DNA of 64,000 nt from a virus: IMG/VR virus record IMGVR_UViG_3300020052_000004, positions 62,001 through 126,000 of that record. One strand, written 5' to 3'. The stretch's first letter is position 1; every line of letters begins with the position of its first letter. Both the position numbers and the translations under genes were made by a program. Below, piece by piece: positions 44,483-55,200 of this stretch. The notes beneath the pieces were generated by a model. The model had not been told where the DNA came from. It saw only the letters and a list, made by a program, of their open reading frames with translations, and made no database searches.

Positions 44483-46314
44483 GCACTAATAATAAGATAA
44501 AAGTCACAGACCTCGATTACAATGATATTCGAGATAATCTGAAAGCATTTTTGCAGGGTCAAGACAAGTTTAGCGATTATGATTTTGAAGGTTCGGCTTT
44601 ATCCGTCCTTCTAGACGTTCTTGCATATAACACTCACTATAATGCATTGTATACAAACATGGCATTAAATGAGATGTTTTTGGATTCTGCTTCAAAGCGT
44701 AATAGTATCGTATCTATTGCCAGTAATATGGGATACTTGCCAAGATCTGCTATTACATCTAGGGCAATTTTAAATGTCACTGTCGTGGCATCTAATCCAA
44801 ATACTGCGTCAGAGACTTTAGTTATCCCTGCGTACTCTCCGTTTAGTACATCTGTTGGTGGAAATTCATATACATTCTACACCCTATCAGATTACTCTGC
44901 AACCAGAGACGGTGATACATACCTATTTAATAATGTCTATGTATATCAGGGAGAACCACGTGAAGTATATTTTGCGTGTAATGAAACTGGTCAGAAGTTT
45001 ACTCTCCCCAATACTGACTTAGATACGGAGACTTTAAGAGTTACCGTACAACCTACGCCTGATCAACCAGAATACAGCAGATATACTTTAGCATCTAATG
45101 TTGTTGATTTGACATCTAGCGATGAAGTATATTACCTAAAGGAAATGGATGATAGGTATATTCAGTTATCATTCGGAACTAATGGTCTTGGCGTTGAGAT
45201 TATTCCTGGTAATATTATCCAAGTTAAATATTTGACCACCAAGAAAGACGCAGCCAATGGTGCTGCACTATTTACGTTTGGTGGTGCAAGTTTAGCTGGT
45301 ACAGTATCTGTTGGAACTGTTCTTAAATCTTTTGGTGGACAGGTTGAAGAAGATAAAGAAGAAATTCGTAGTAATGCGTCTCAGCAATATTACGATCAAA
45401 ACAGAGCTGTAACTCCTACAGACTATGCCAACATTATTAAGCGCTATTACACTGATGTAGAGTCTATTAATGTATGGGGTGGTGAAGATGCTAATCCTCC
45501 ACAATACGGAAAAGTTTATATTAGTATTAAACCAGCTAGTGCTCCATATCTATCCACTGCTGAAAAGGCATATATTACTGAAAATATTGTCAAGAAGCGT
45601 GGTGTAGTATCAATCACTCCGGTGATCGTCGATCCTACATATAACGAGATGGAAGTTAATGTGACTGTATACTATAATCAGTCTAGAACTACCAGATCAA
45701 ACGACGAGATGAAGAACGCAGTATTATCTGGGATTCAGAATTATCGTGATTCATACTTGCAAAAGTTTGACGGAGCATTTAGATTTTCTAAGTTTGGTAC
45801 GATGATTGATAATATCGACCAATCAATTGATAGTAATATTACAACGTTTACTATTTGGCAAGAGATTGCACCTCGTTATAACGTACAATCTCAATATACA
45901 ATTACTATCAATAACCCAATCTATAGTGCAAACGTTCCGGAAGAATCATTCTTGACAACTGGTTTCTATATTGATAATACTGAAACAGTTTACTATTTGG
46001 ATGACGATGGTATCGGTAATATCCGGATGTTTAGTTTGGTTTCTGGTACTGGTGAAAAGGTTGTTAAAGGAAATTATGGAACGGTAAATTATTCTACCGG
46101 TACTGTAACAATAAATAATCTTTATATAACTAATTTATCAGAACCTAATTTTTATTTTAGATTTAAGACGGAGTCATATGACGTAGTCTCTGCTAAAGAT
46201 CAGATCGTAACGATTCCTGATTCTAGAATTACCATCTCATTGGTAGATAGCAGTGGTTCTAATACTTCAATTGGAAATTCTAGCAATTACACGTTTACAA
46301 GTAGCAGAGCATAA
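44479..46314 (+). CDS. gp6: gp6 baseplate wedge subunit
   Basis: A 611-residue protein (T4 gp6 is 660). N-terminal KVTDLDYNDIRDNLKAFLQGQDKFSDYDFEGSALSVLLDVLAYNTHYNA is diagnostic of gp6/J-like wedge proteins. Central AANGAALFTFGG and RAVTPTDYANIIKRYYTDVESINVWGG words follow. It links wedges in the inner ring. It overlaps gp25 by 4 bases and gp7-like by one. Confidence 0.93.
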   Translation: MSTNNKIKVTDLDYNDIRDNLKAFLQGQDKFSDYDFEGSALSVLLDVLAYNTHYNALYTNMALNEMFLDSASKRNSIVSIASNMGYLPRSAITSRAILNVTVVASNPNTASETLVIPAYSPFSTSVGGNSYTFYTLSDYSATRDGDTYLFNNVYVYQGEPREVYFACNETGQKFTLPNTDLDTETLRVTVQPTPDQPEYSRYTLASNVVDLTSSDEVYYLKEMDDRYIQLSFGTNGLGVEIIPGNIIQVKYLTTKKDAANGAALFTFGGASLAGTVSVGTVLKSFGGQVEEDKEEIRSNASQQYYDQNRAVTPTDYANIIKRYYTDVESINVWGGEDANPPQYGKVYISIKPASAPYLSTAEKAYITENIVKKRGVVSITPVIVDPTYNEMEVNVTVYYNQSRTTRSNDEMKNAVLSGIQNYRDSYLQKFDGAFRFSKFGTMIDNIDQSIDSNITTFTIWQEIAPRYNVQSQYTITINNPIYSANVPEESFLTTGFYIDNTETVYYLDDDGIGNIRMFSLVSGTGEKVVKGNYGTVNYSTGTVTINNLYITNLSEPNFYFRFKTESYDVVSAKDQIVTIPDSRITISLVDSSGSNTSIGNSSNYTFTSSRA

Positions 46315-49097
46315 TGGCTAAAGTCAAATCATCTAACCTCTTTAGTAGACAGATACCCGAGAATATCCGCTCGGAGTATCCTCAATTCGTTGAGTTTATC
46401 AAAGCGTATTATCAGTTCTTACAGGAGTCTCAAGGTCAACAGCTCGAGAGTATCCGTGACGTTAATACTACGTTAGATGCATTCGTTGAGAAATTCAAGA
46501 ATGAGGTAGCTAAGGACATTCCTATCAGTATGACTGAGGATCCACGTGAATATTTACGTAGGGTTCGTGAGTTTTACTTGACTCGTGGTTCAGAAGCCTC
46601 ATTTAAGTTTTTATTCAATACATTATTTAAAAAAGAAGCACAAATTGTATATCCGTCAACCCAGATTCTTAGAGTATCTGACGGAAAATGGAAACAAGAT
46701 GTATCGTGCTTCTTAATACCGGATGAAAGCTCTGGATTAAATCCTACCACCGGTAATCAAGACCTATTTAAATTTAATCAGGCTTTTGCCACTATCACCA
46801 CAAGTAAAAAATCATTTACAACATATGTTGAACGTGTGCAATTGTATGATGCTGAAACATATGAGTTATTCATTCAACGAGACTATAGTGATGAGATCGA
46901 AGTTGGATCAGTCTTCTCTGTTGAAATTGACGGAGTCGCATATAGTGGTGTTGTTCAAAAGTGTCCATCAAAGTTAACGATCGATAAAGCAGGCTCAAAT
47001 TTTAAAGTCGGCGATATCTTCTTCCTAAAGACTGAAAGAGGTCGCGGATGCGAGATTAAGATAACTAAGGTTGGTACCAATGGCGAAATCCGAGATCTTC
47101 AGGTTGTTGCGTTTGGTTTAGATTATGATAATACATTCTACTCCTATCTTTCTTCTGAATACGATACCGCATGGGAGTATTTCCATCCTATTAGTGAACT
47201 AATTAGAAATGGATCCGTGGCGTTTTCTTCTCCTGGTTATACTGAACAAAATTTAGGATTCATCGAATACGGTTATGCTTATAAGCAGTCCTATATGTCG
47301 TATGATTCACTATATGGAGCCGAAGGAAATAAGAACTTTTTCGTGACTGGTGACTATGTTGCTGAACCGGTTGCACAGTTCTACGAGGATAATAGTAGAC
47401 GCTCAGAGATAGAAGATATCTCATCTATAGCTGTTATTAAGATTGAACTAGGTGCTGTTGCTAAGTATCCTGGTTACTATGAGACTCAGGACGGATTTAT
47501 TTCAGACGAGATGTACATCCATGATGGAAGTTACTATCAGGTTTATTCGTATGTAATTAAAGTTGAAGAGCAACTAGACAAGTATAGAAGTTTAATTAAG
47601 AACTTATTACATCCTGCCGGTATGAAATACTTTGCCGAGTACTCTATTCATAGAGACTTGGTTGTATCTTTCGAAGAGAAGATCTTCAAGCGTTTGTTTG
47701 CGCTATCTTCATTTATCGCCATGAGCGATCAAGGTACACAGTACACATATACAGAATGGGACTTAAACTTTGGAGAAGATGGTAGATTTACATACGCATC
47801 TCCAGCAGTAGGTTCTCCAATTTATGCTGTTAACAAACCATACAGCGTACAAATTAAGCCGTTATACACAACTGCAAATTTAGAAGAGAATTTCTCCAAA
47901 GGATTTGTGCTTGATAATTTTAGTAGTACATTAGATGCTCCGACCGACGAGTCAAACAATAGCTTCAACAAGATTTACGACATTGATAGTTTGACTGCTG
48001 TTCAGAGTAATGCTGCATTCTCTATTGATCGTATATTCTTAGATACTGCGCCAATTACGGAGACTGTGGGTAAAGGGTTCTCATCTCCGCCGGTACAAGA
48101 TGATATGTATTCTAGTGATCTATCTTCAAATAGCTTCACTAAATCTGCAGATTCATCAGTAGCATCTTCAGAGATTATTAATAGCAAAGTACTCGTTAGA
48201 TATAACTACGATACCGCAACCACAAGTAACGTGGTTGGTAAATATTTTAATAGAGCCAATATAGATTCTTACGCATCTGCTGCAGATGCGTCGTCTTTGT
48301 TATTTGCTCCTAAATATTATTCATACTCGACTACATCTGATACTGATCTGTATTCAATGAATAAAGCTTTGTCATCAGAATCAGTAGTTTCTGATGAATT
48401 TGCTAGGGTTGTTGATGCAAAACGGTATTTAGCTAGCGTTATAAACATGTTAGATAATGGTAAGGAATTTGACATCGAACGTGCATTTGATGATTCGGCC
48501 ACTGCGGATTCAGTATATGCATTGTTTAAACCATTCTTCTTTACCGATTCTAATACAACTGCGGATGTCAGCAGTTTAAATTATGGATTAAACCCGCTAG
48601 ATATTGTGGGTGCAATTGAGACGGCATTTGGTCGACGACCATATAAAAATATTGATGATTCTATTGTATCTTCTGAATATCTAAGATGGGAAAGAGATTA
48701 CAATTTTGTTGAAGATGTCAATTTGGCAGATCTAATCGGCAAATCATTCCCGATTAATAAAGTTGACTCAATTACATTATTAGAATATATAGGCGCATTA
48801 TTCTTTGTTAAGGGATTCAATGATACTATTACCACAGACGAAGCATTTATCTTTGCTCGTGGTATTATTATGGATCCTGATTTTGTCAATATCCTGGATC
48901 AGTATGGAAGCGAGTTTGAGTTCGGTAAACAAGAATCCATCGGAATTCTAGATCTAGTATCTCCAATACCATTTGATAAGGATATAACTGAAACAATAAA
49001 TAATAATGATTATGGACAAATTACTTTTAACCCGTACAGTATAGAAGGTTATTTTGCTGAGACGGGATCAATCCAGTCGGGAACGACTTTCACGTAA
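46314..49097 (+). CDS. gp7: Large baseplate protein, gp7-like position
   Basis: A 927-residue protein (T4 gp7 is 1032). It starts MAKVKSSNLFSRQIPENIRSEYPQFVEFIKAYYQFL, a start I recall for large structural proteins after gp6 in aquatic T4-type phages. A central beta domain follows. The last 400 residues are an irregular series of DS-rich, F-x-x-x-L/V units with period about 40, like linker repeats of wedge or fibre proteins. Homology to T4 gp7 is not obvious; position suggests wedge initiator. Confidence 0.6.
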   Translation: MAKVKSSNLFSRQIPENIRSEYPQFVEFIKAYYQFLQESQGQQLESIRDVNTTLDAFVEKFKNEVAKDIPISMTEDPREYLRRVREFYLTRGSEASFKFLFNTLFKKEAQIVYPSTQILRVSDGKWKQDVSCFLIPDESSGLNPTTGNQDLFKFNQAFATITTSKKSFTTYVERVQLYDAETYELFIQRDYSDEIEVGSVFSVEIDGVAYSGVVQKCPSKLTIDKAGSNFKVGDIFFLKTERGRGCEIKITKVGTNGEIRDLQVVAFGLDYDNTFYSYLSSEYDTAWEYFHPISELIRNGSVAFSSPGYTEQNLGFIEYGYAYKQSYMSYDSLYGAEGNKNFFVTGDYVAEPVAQFYEDNSRRSEIEDISSIAVIKIELGAVAKYPGYYETQDGFISDEMYIHDGSYYQVYSYVIKVEEQLDKYRSLIKNLLHPAGMKYFAEYSIHRDLVVSFEEKIFKRLFALSSFIAMSDQGTQYTYTEWDLNFGEDGRFTYASPAVGSPIYAVNKPYSVQIKPLYTTANLEENFSKGFVLDNFSSTLDAPTDESNNSFNKIYDIDSLTAVQSNAAFSIDRIFLDTAPITETVGKGFSSPPVQDDMYSSDLSSNSFTKSADSSVASSEIINSKVLVRYNYDTATTSNVVGKYFNRANIDSYASAADASSLLFAPKYYSYSTTSDTDLYSMNKALSSESVVSDEFARVVDAKRYLASVINMLDNGKEFDIERAFDDSATADSVYALFKPFFFTDSNTTADVSSLNYGLNPLDIVGAIETAFGRRPYKNIDDSIVSSEYLRWERDYNFVEDVNLADLIGKSFPINKVDSITLLEYIGALFFVKGFNDTITTDEAFIFARGIIMDPDFVNILDQYGSEFEFGKQESIGILDLVSPIPFDKDITETINNNDYGQITFNPYSIEGYFAETGSIQSGTTFT

Positions 49098-49112
49098 AAT
49101 AGGAGAAATCAA

Positions 49113-49589
49113 ATGATTTTCAAAAAATCCGGAGTCGAATTAGACGGCTCTCTTTCAGTCGTTACGCGCGATGCCTCAGGCAAAGTGACTAACGAAATCT
49201 ACGTCCCTAACCTAGTTGTTGTGGTCGGTAAGCAATATATTGCCAGCCGTATGATTGACAACAGTGCTGCGGTTATGGAATTTATGGCATTGGGTACAGA
49301 CGATTCATTGTCTTCTGATGATACCGTTACAGCATTGCAAGCCGAAGTTGCACTATCTGGATACTCACGCGTTCAGGCTAGCGTAAACCAAGTTGGTACA
49401 GATAGCAACCAAGTTGAGTATGTTGCTACATTCGCGCCAGGTAATCCAGGTTCTGATGCTGCGTTGGTTGAAGCTGGTATTTTTGATGCCACAACTTCAG
49501 GTAACATGCTTTGCCGTACGACTTTCCCAATCGTTACTAAGCAAGCTGGTGATACAATCACCATCACTTGGACTATCACAATCAACTAA
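49113..49589 (+). CDS. Small virion protein, tail-fibre-like
   Basis: A 158-residue protein with a strong ribosome site (AGGAGA). Mostly beta: MIFKKSGVELDGSLSVVTRD, FMALGTDDSLSSDDTVTALQAEV and ALVEAGIFDATTSGNMLCRTTF. The ALGTD and EAGIFD words are typical of small phage structural proteins in many tailed phages. It may be a wedge tip or a fibre attachment protein. Confidence 0.6.
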   Translation: MIFKKSGVELDGSLSVVTRDASGKVTNEIYVPNLVVVVGKQYIASRMIDNSAAVMEFMALGTDDSLSSDDTVTALQAEVALSGYSRVQASVNQVGTDSNQVEYVATFAPGNPGSDAALVEAGIFDATTSGNMLCRTTFPIVTKQAGDTITITWTITIN

Positions 49590-49607
49590 TTGATCGAGCG
49601 CTGAATA

Positions 49608-52226
49608 ATGGCCACTTCTATCCTAAAATCCACTTTTAGAACAAATCTTGTTAAATCGTTGCTATTCGAAATCATTTCGAAGACTTCGCGTTACCACTAT
49701 GTGTTCGGACGCAAGCAGCGGTGGCCAGCAATCGCAGATCCAGATACGGGGGAATCAATTTCTAGTGAATTTAATCCCCCGTCTGTTAGCGACTCATTTC
49801 CATATGAGCTAGAGGCGAGAAATGATATTATCTTTTCTAAAGCTTTAGATGCTAACGATGTGGCAGCAGTTATCGAACGCTATGATTGGTCTTCAAACAT
49901 TGTTTATGACATGTATGACGAATATAGTGCAGATAATGTTGCAGCTTCAGGTGCCACATCATTAGCAACTGCAATTTTCTATGTAGTTACTGACGAATAT
50001 AACGTATATAAATGTCTCGATAATAATCGTGGCGCAAACTCTACAGTTAAGCCTACAGGCACTGCTAGAGAACCTCAAGAGTTATCTGATGGATATATTT
50101 GGAAATACATGTATACCATCCCAATTTATCTACGTAACAAGTTCATGACGTCTTCAGTTATTCCTGTTGCCACGTCATTGACCACGCAATTCTACTCTAA
50201 CGGTAGTATTACTAGATACACGATCCAAAACCGTGGTAGTGATTATGTACGCAGAGATTCATACTCGGTTGAGAAATTAGTTCCGGTCCGTGGTGGATCT
50301 GGATACTCTGATGGCGACTTGGATATTACGTTCCCATTTCCACCTGAACAGGCAGTGGCAACTATTTCAGCAAACGTTGACGGAACACTAGACCAGGCAT
50401 CAATTGTTATTGGAAACAGTGGACACCGTTATAATGACCTATCTGCTCCATTAGTTACAATTAGTGCTCCAGATGAAGTTGGTGGTACTCAGGCATTAGC
50501 ATACGCAACTGTTGTTGATGGCGATGTTACCGCAATCACATTATCTGAAGTTGGTAGCGGCTATACACAAAACCCGTTAATTACAATTGAAGTCCCACCT
50601 GGTGGAGTTTCAGAAGGTATTAAAGTTAGAGCCGTGGTTGATGCAATCGTTATCATTAATGGTACGGTTGAGCGAATCATCATGCAGAATTCTGGAGCAG
50701 GTTATACTACTCCACCGGTCCCAATTATCACTGGCGAAAACGGTTCTGATTTTGAAGTCAAGCCGTATTATATAAAAGACACATTCACTGATATCGTGGT
50801 TGATGGAGATGGATATATCCCCGATAATCCGTACAGTATCAATAGTATCACTATTGAAGATGGTGGTATATTCACTACAAAACCTGCCGGTGAAACGTTA
50901 ATTACTTTCCCTAATCCAAACATTGCTGGAACAAGACCTGTTGTTAAGGTTGAATTTGGTACGATATTGGATGAAGGCGTTACGAAGTACACAGTAACTG
51001 ATGTACATATTATAGATCCAGGACAAGGTTATACTTCTCCATTTTATTGGAGATCAAGTACCGCTAGGAATAATGTCACATCAGATGCATTAACTACAGC
51101 TCCTAACGTTGAAGCTCCATTAATACTAAACCTTAACGTTGAAGCACAGCGCAATAATGCTCAATTTGCTCCTCTGATTAATAACTCAGGTGAAATCGAA
51201 GCTATTCTAGTAAATGAACCTGGTGCAGCATACACATATGCTACATTAAACGTGGTGTCTAAAATTACAACAGAGACTGGCGTCAAAACACTTGGATCTG
51301 ATATTGTTGCATCGCATCCTAATTTCAGTCAAGCTACAATTCAAACTGACTTTAATGTGGGTAGTATTGACAGTAAGCAATCTGATGTAGAACTTGGTGC
51401 AATCGATGGCGCAATCTATGCGTGTAGAATTGTATCAGGAGGAAATGGATTTAGTTCAAATACAGTATTAACCGTTGATGGCGACGGATCTGGTTGTGAG
51501 CTAGTTCCAACTATTGGTCCTGGTGGTTCAATTATTGATGTTGCGGTAACCAATCCAGGTAAAAATTATAAGAGTGCATCTGTCGTGATTACTGGAAACG
51601 GTAGTGGTGCTCAGATTGTACCAATTATTGCTCCTAAGGGAGGGCATGGTAAAGATGCCATCGATGAATTGTATGCTAGTACGTTATTATTCTCAAGCAA
51701 AATTTACAATGAGAAGATTAATAATCTAGTTCCACTGACATCAGGCTATCGCCGTGTTGCTATGTTGAAAAATATTCGTGAATATTCTTCAGATTCAATC
51801 TACCAAAATGCGACGGGTACTTCTCTAATTACATGTATCATTTCTAAAAATGATGTAAACATAGCTTCAGTATCTAATATAAATATATCACTAGATCAAT
51901 ATTTGTATTTTGGTGATTATGCTAATGAATTTTTAATTGTTGAAAAGTACGAGACGGATGATAGTTATCATTTGTTAGTATTACCAACAAACACTTCTTA
52001 TGTTCCAATTGCCGGTAGTTCTCTATCGCTATTTAAAACTTCAGAAGGTGCGTATAAAATTGATTCGTCATCGACGATAAGCAATAGATATAACATGAGT
52101 ATCACCGGTGTTATATCCCCAAATATCAATAAATACTCTGGAGAGATGATCTATCTTGAAAATAGAACTTCATTCTCAGCTTCTGAAGACCAAGCAGTAG
52201 CAATTTCAACATCTATTAAATTCTAA
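49608..52226 (+). CDS. gp8: gp8 baseplate wedge with repeat insertion
   Basis: An 872-residue protein (T4 gp8 is 334). The N-terminal 200 residues match gp8: FRTNLVKSLLFEI, YYVFGRKQRWP-type start, VIERYDWSSNIVYDMYD, ELSDGYIWKYMYTIP (about 157-171). From about 200 to 680 there are several repeats of the form GSGYT-x-P-P-x-V-x-I-x-x-x-G, a beta-rich insertion common in marine phage proteins. The C-terminal end is family-like again. The insertion may add surface contacts. Confidence 0.8.
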   Translation: MATSILKSTFRTNLVKSLLFEIISKTSRYHYVFGRKQRWPAIADPDTGESISSEFNPPSVSDSFPYELEARNDIIFSKALDANDVAAVIERYDWSSNIVYDMYDEYSADNVAASGATSLATAIFYVVTDEYNVYKCLDNNRGANSTVKPTGTAREPQELSDGYIWKYMYTIPIYLRNKFMTSSVIPVATSLTTQFYSNGSITRYTIQNRGSDYVRRDSYSVEKLVPVRGGSGYSDGDLDITFPFPPEQAVATISANVDGTLDQASIVIGNSGHRYNDLSAPLVTISAPDEVGGTQALAYATVVDGDVTAITLSEVGSGYTQNPLITIEVPPGGVSEGIKVRAVVDAIVIINGTVERIIMQNSGAGYTTPPVPIITGENGSDFEVKPYYIKDTFTDIVVDGDGYIPDNPYSINSITIEDGGIFTTKPAGETLITFPNPNIAGTRPVVKVEFGTILDEGVTKYTVTDVHIIDPGQGYTSPFYWRSSTARNNVTSDALTTAPNVEAPLILNLNVEAQRNNAQFAPLINNSGEIEAILVNEPGAAYTYATLNVVSKITTETGVKTLGSDIVASHPNFSQATIQTDFNVGSIDSKQSDVELGAIDGAIYACRIVSGGNGFSSNTVLTVDGDGSGCELVPTIGPGGSIIDVAVTNPGKNYKSASVVITGNGSGAQIVPIIAPKGGHGKDAIDELYASTLLFSSKIYNEKINNLVPLTSGYRRVAMLKNIREYSSDSIYQNATGTSLITCIISKNDVNIASVSNINISLDQYLYFGDYANEFLIVEKYETDDSYHLLVLPTNTSYVPIAGSSLSLFKTSEGAYKIDSSSTISNRYNMSITGVISPNINKYSGEMIYLENRTSFSASEDQAVAISTSIKF

Positions 52227-52238
52227 TAAGAGAGTAAT

Positions 52239-55200
52239 ATGGCAATCGACTTCAACACTGAACCGTTTTTTGATGATTATAACGAAGACAAGAAATTCTA
52301 TAGAATTCTGTTTAGACCAGGTACTGCTGTACAGGCTCGTGAATTAACTCAGTTGCAGACTATTCTCCAAGAGCAAATTAAGCGCCATGGAGATCATATC
52401 TTTAAAGAAGGTTCGATGATCATTCCTGGTCAGGTTGCCTATGATTTAGATGTTAGCTATGTTAAGTTGAAAGATGACCCTACGGTTGACTTTGCTGCTA
52501 CGTTTGCCGCAATGAAAGACCAGATCATTCAGGATAGTAATGGTACATTAGCCAAGGTCATCGACTATACTCTGTCCGAAGCAAACTCAGAAGGCACGAT
52601 TGAACCTAATACATTGTTTGTTAAGTTCGTTGCTTCAGGTTCAGATGAACTAGGCAATCCACTATCTGAATTCTCTCCTAATGAACAATTAACTTTGATT
52701 GATGGTTCAACTCCGTATAATATCTTTGTAGATGATCCGGATGAAATCCAGGCGGCCATTGTTGGAAAAGCAGGTATCGCTTCTGTTCAGCGTGGTGTAT
52801 ATTACATTCGTGGTCACTTTGTATTAGTTCCTGAACAGTCAATCATATTAGACAAATACAGTAATACTCCAAGCTATCGCATTGGTCTTCAGCTAGTTGA
52901 AGAAGTTATTTACCCAGAATCAGATGAATCATTATTGGATAATGCTTTAGGCTCTCCTAACTATTCTGCGCCAGGTGCCGCTCGATACTTTATCGACTTA
53001 CAATTGACAAAATTGTCATTGACCACTACCGCGGATACTGATTTCATCGATCTATTGAGATTGTCAAATGGCCGTGTTATTTTCAAGGTAGAAAGAACCG
53101 AATACGCAGAAATTGAAAAGACACTAGCTCGTAGAACGTTTGACGAGTCTGGCGATTATACATTATCTCCATTCCCAATTAAACCACGTGACTACCGCAG
53201 TAACGATCGTGGTGGATGGTCTGCCGCAGAAAAATATATTTTTGGCGACATGATTAGTATCATCACGAATGGTATTAACCTAAATTACTTCATGTGTACA
53301 GATGATGGCACATCAGATGCTGCCACTGAGCCTACATGGAGCACGACTGCAGCATCCATTAGCGACGGTACCACGACATGGGAGTATATGCCTTACCCAA
53401 TCTTTAATGATGGCGTATATAAATTCGAGTCTGGTCAATACGACTTCACATTGGATGACCACAATCGTCTAGCGGCTATGGTTGCATACGCAATTGAGCC
53501 AAGTAAAGCCTATGTTAAAGGTTACGAGATTAGCAAGATTACAACTGAATATGTACCGGCGTTTAAGTCACGATACATTCCAGCAGGAAGTAATAACTTA
53601 TGTGATTACTTTGGCGTTGAACACGGCTCATTAGTTGAAATTGATCAATCAGTCTCTGCCGAAAAGACCGCAACATTGGACCTATCTATGGGTTCATATG
53701 TTATTGCTGAAAATCTTTTATTTGCACCAGATCTATCCACCTTTGAGAAAGTTACATTGCGCAATGTTGCACTTTCTAGTGGTACAATTGGTAGCACTAG
53801 CTCTGTCATCGGTACGGCTCGTGTCCGCGGTCTAGAGTTACATGATAAAGGCGCAACTGTTGCTGAAGACCAATACAAAGTATTCTTGTTTGACATCCAA
53901 ATGAATGGATTAAACACATTTGATCAGGTTGCTGCCATCTATGATAGCTCTACTAAATTCAAGTGTGACATGGTTGCCGGAGTTGATAACTTTACGGTGC
54001 TAAATGATCCAAATAATTTCTCTTTGATTCACCAATTACCTGATTATGCAATCAAAGAAGTTATTGAAGCTAATTACGACGTTGTTTACCCATTAACAAT
54101 TACTGGTACAGAACAAATCGTCAGTCCTCCAGCAGGATTCTCTTTTGACTCAGTGAGTGGCATTGGTAACTATGTACTTATCATGAAGTCAGGCGGTTCA
54201 GAAAACGGTTCTTACATTGAATATAATACTTCTGGCCAACCGCAAATTGCTATTAATGGTTCAGGACAATTGGAAGTTACCGCTCTAGAATCAAGCGTGG
54301 TTTACACTCTATTTGCAACGCTTATTTCTAATGGAAATAGTGGATTTAGCACTGCATTATCTATCCCTGAGGATAGGGTAGATTATTTCATGACTGAAGA
54401 ATTGGCTGCTCCAGTTTCTAGGGTTCTAACTTTACAGAAATCGTATGTTGCCCGATTGATTTCTGTTATGCAAGATACAGGCGACTTTGATAATCCAACC
54501 GGAACTTACGGAGTAGACATCACTAACCGCTACACGCTAGATAGCGGCCAACGTGATACACATATTTCCGTTGGTAAACTATCATTGGCACCAAATGCTC
54601 CAGCCCCGACTGCACCGCTTAAGGTAACATATGAATATATTATGCCATCTGGTGATTCAGGCGGCAAGCTATTCACTGTTGATTCATATATAGCAGAAAA
54701 TTCTAATATCTCATATGCCAGCATTCCTAGCTTTAGCTTAAATCAATTAAGAGACTGCTTAGACTTTAGACCATATGCATTAGATTCTGCTAATACATTC
54801 TATACACGTTTCATGCCTAAATTTGGCAGAAATGCAGTATTCAAGTATCATGCATACTTAGCTCGTGTCGACTGTTTGTCTTTGAACACGAAGGGTCAAT
54901 ATGTAGTTTCATACGGCATTCCTGATGATATTAATCCTCAAGAGCCAACAATTCCAACCGAAGCAATGAAGCTAGCGGTAGTGAACGTTGAACCATACAC
55001 ATTCTCTAGCGACGGCCTAGAAGTAAGTCGTGTTGAAAACAAACGTTACACCATGCGCGATATCGGTAAGCTAGAGCGTCGAATTAAAGATCTAGAATAT
55101 TACACATCGTTGTCTATGCTAGAAGCTGATACCAGCAACATGCGTATTGTCGATTCAAATGGACTTGATAGATTCCAGAACGGTTTCTTGGTAGATACAT

